From the NCBI GenBank assembly GCA_002297645.1, contig DBMH01000310.1, positions 276 through 7,194 on the forward strand: a stretch of DNA of 6,919 bases, given 5' to 3'. The translations under genes were made by a program, and so were the position numbers. Under the pieces are notes generated by a model. The model was not told the origin of the DNA. It ran no database searches and was given only the letters and a program-made list of their open reading frames with translations. Positions 6,368-6,919 of the stretch are shown here, in pieces. Numbering within the stretch: the first letter of the stretch is position 1; every line of letters begins with the position of its first letter. The stretch comes from Rhodanobacteraceae bacterium UBA703 (GTDB lineage: Bacteria > Pseudomonadota > Gammaproteobacteria > Xanthomonadales > Rhodanobacteraceae).

Positions 6368-6919
6368 TCAGGGCGCGCCTTCGGGGAGGCCGGCATCGGA
6401 GGACGATCCGGGGCGCAGCCGATAGCCGACCTCTCCGACCCATTCGTGCAGCACGGCGGTGGACAGCGCGATCGCGCCGCCGCTCGGCAGGAAGTCGGTG
6501 ACGTAGCGCAGCCGCGCGGCGCGGACGTCGATCGGCACGGCGCAGGGCTCGAAGCCGGCCACGCGAAACGCGAGCAGCGAGCGCGGCATGTGCACGGCGG
6601 ACGTCGCGAGGCGGATCCGTGCCGGCAGCGGCGGATCGAGCGCGCGCACGTGGAACGCGTTCTGCCACGTCGTATGCGAACCGGTCTCGGTGCGGATCGA
6701 CGCAGCCGGCACGCCGAGCCGGCTCATGAGCGTCGCCATCAGGGTGCTTTCCGCCACCGCCTCGCCCGGCCAGACACCGCCGCTGATGACCAGAGGCATC
6801 GCCGGGGCGGCCCCGGCGCGGGCAGCCGTCTCGATCGTCCGGCGGAGGCTCGCCTCGCTCAGCGCGGCCACGTCGTCCGCGTCGCGCGGCGCGCGGCGCA
6901 GTCCACCGGCGAGCGCCTG
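6368..6919 (-). CDS. YdcF/ElyC/SanA-type DUF218 protein (5' end outside window)
   Basis: The frame enters at the window edge and ends at the TGA at 6370-6368, giving 183 codons of a C-terminal part. Family signatures run in the expected order: AGG near the cut edge, VISGG at local residues 44-48 followed by an E-x-M-type helix (GEAVAES...M), GVPAASI, then TETGSHTTWQNA, then ATSAVHMPRS and a late P-x-P-like stretch, ending with LHEWVGEVGYRL. These match the DUF218 pattern of SGG, GVP..I..E..S..T..NA, TSA.HM.RA and HE..G..Y. E. coli members (YdcF, SanA, ElyC) are about 240-265 residues; SanA and ElyC are linked to envelope integrity, though their biochemical activity is unsettled. A GTG at 6871-6869 could serve as a start, but similarity continues upstream of it (ALAGGL, compare VVLGGG), so the true start, probably with an N-terminal membrane anchor, is outside the window. 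Confidence 0.85.
   Translation of the reverse strand, partial: QALAGGLRRAPRDADDVAALSEASLRRTIETAARAGAAPAMPLVISGGVWPGEAVAESTLMATLMSRLGVPAASIRTETGSHTTWQNAFHVRALDPPLPARIRLATSAVHMPRSLLAFRVAGFEPCAVPIDVRAARLRYVTDFLPSGGAIALSTAVLHEWVGEVGYRLRPGSSSDAGLPEGAP

Noticed and set aside
6869..6871. GTG as the start of the DUF218 gene
   Set aside because: The frame stays open to the window edge and family similarity (ALAGGL region, LSEASLRR helix) extends to or past the GTG, so the gene more likely begins outside the window.

Overview
This is a GC-rich window from what looks like a Gram-negative proteobacterium. The style of the large exported protein (Sec signal, carboxypeptidase-regulatory-like module, invasin-type Ig-like module, then long tandem Thr/Ser/Gly/Val-rich repeats) resembles proteins I know from Lysobacter, Luteimonas and other Xanthomonadales. 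That taxonomic guess is inference. Both genes lie on the minus strand and both are cut by a window edge. I see no credible plus-strand gene, tRNA, rRNA, CRISPR array or insertion sequence.

Layout, read right to left in the direction of transcription: (1) 6919-6368, the C-terminal 183 codons of a YdcF/ElyC/SanA-type (DUF218) protein. (2) 6367-6178, a 190-base intergenic region. It holds a weak stem-loop after the first stop, a plausible sigma70-type promoter, an apparently structured 5' leader and a strong Shine-Dalgarno sequence. (3) 6177-1, the first 2059 codons of one giant secreted protein whose stop codon lies beyond position 1. Its frame is open for the whole 6177 bases. A gene caller that demands a stop codon inside the window would miss it, and would instead see the very long antisense frames that GC-rich coding bias creates.

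The giant protein is modular: signal peptide (residues 1-26), charged and Pro-rich region (27-159), large beta-rich probably propeller-like domain (160-612), carboxypeptidase-regulatory-like module (613-692), two beta-sandwich-like modules (700-1001), Ig-like module (1002-1111), and then an array of at least twelve repeats (1112-2059 and beyond). The repeats are of three kinds: A (87 residues), A' (85) and B (75), in the order A A' A B A A' B A B B A B. Every complete repeat carries exactly two cysteines at fixed spacing. At the DNA level one 309-base stretch is present twice with a single synonymous difference, so the array is being reshaped by recent recombination.

The protein is most likely an extracellular or cell-surface structural or adhesive factor, but no enzymatic motif was recognised. 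The most unusual signal outside the coding regions is in its 5' leader. Three short complementary segments allow two mutually exclusive pairings, one of which buries the Shine-Dalgarno sequence, which suggests a switch-like control of translation.
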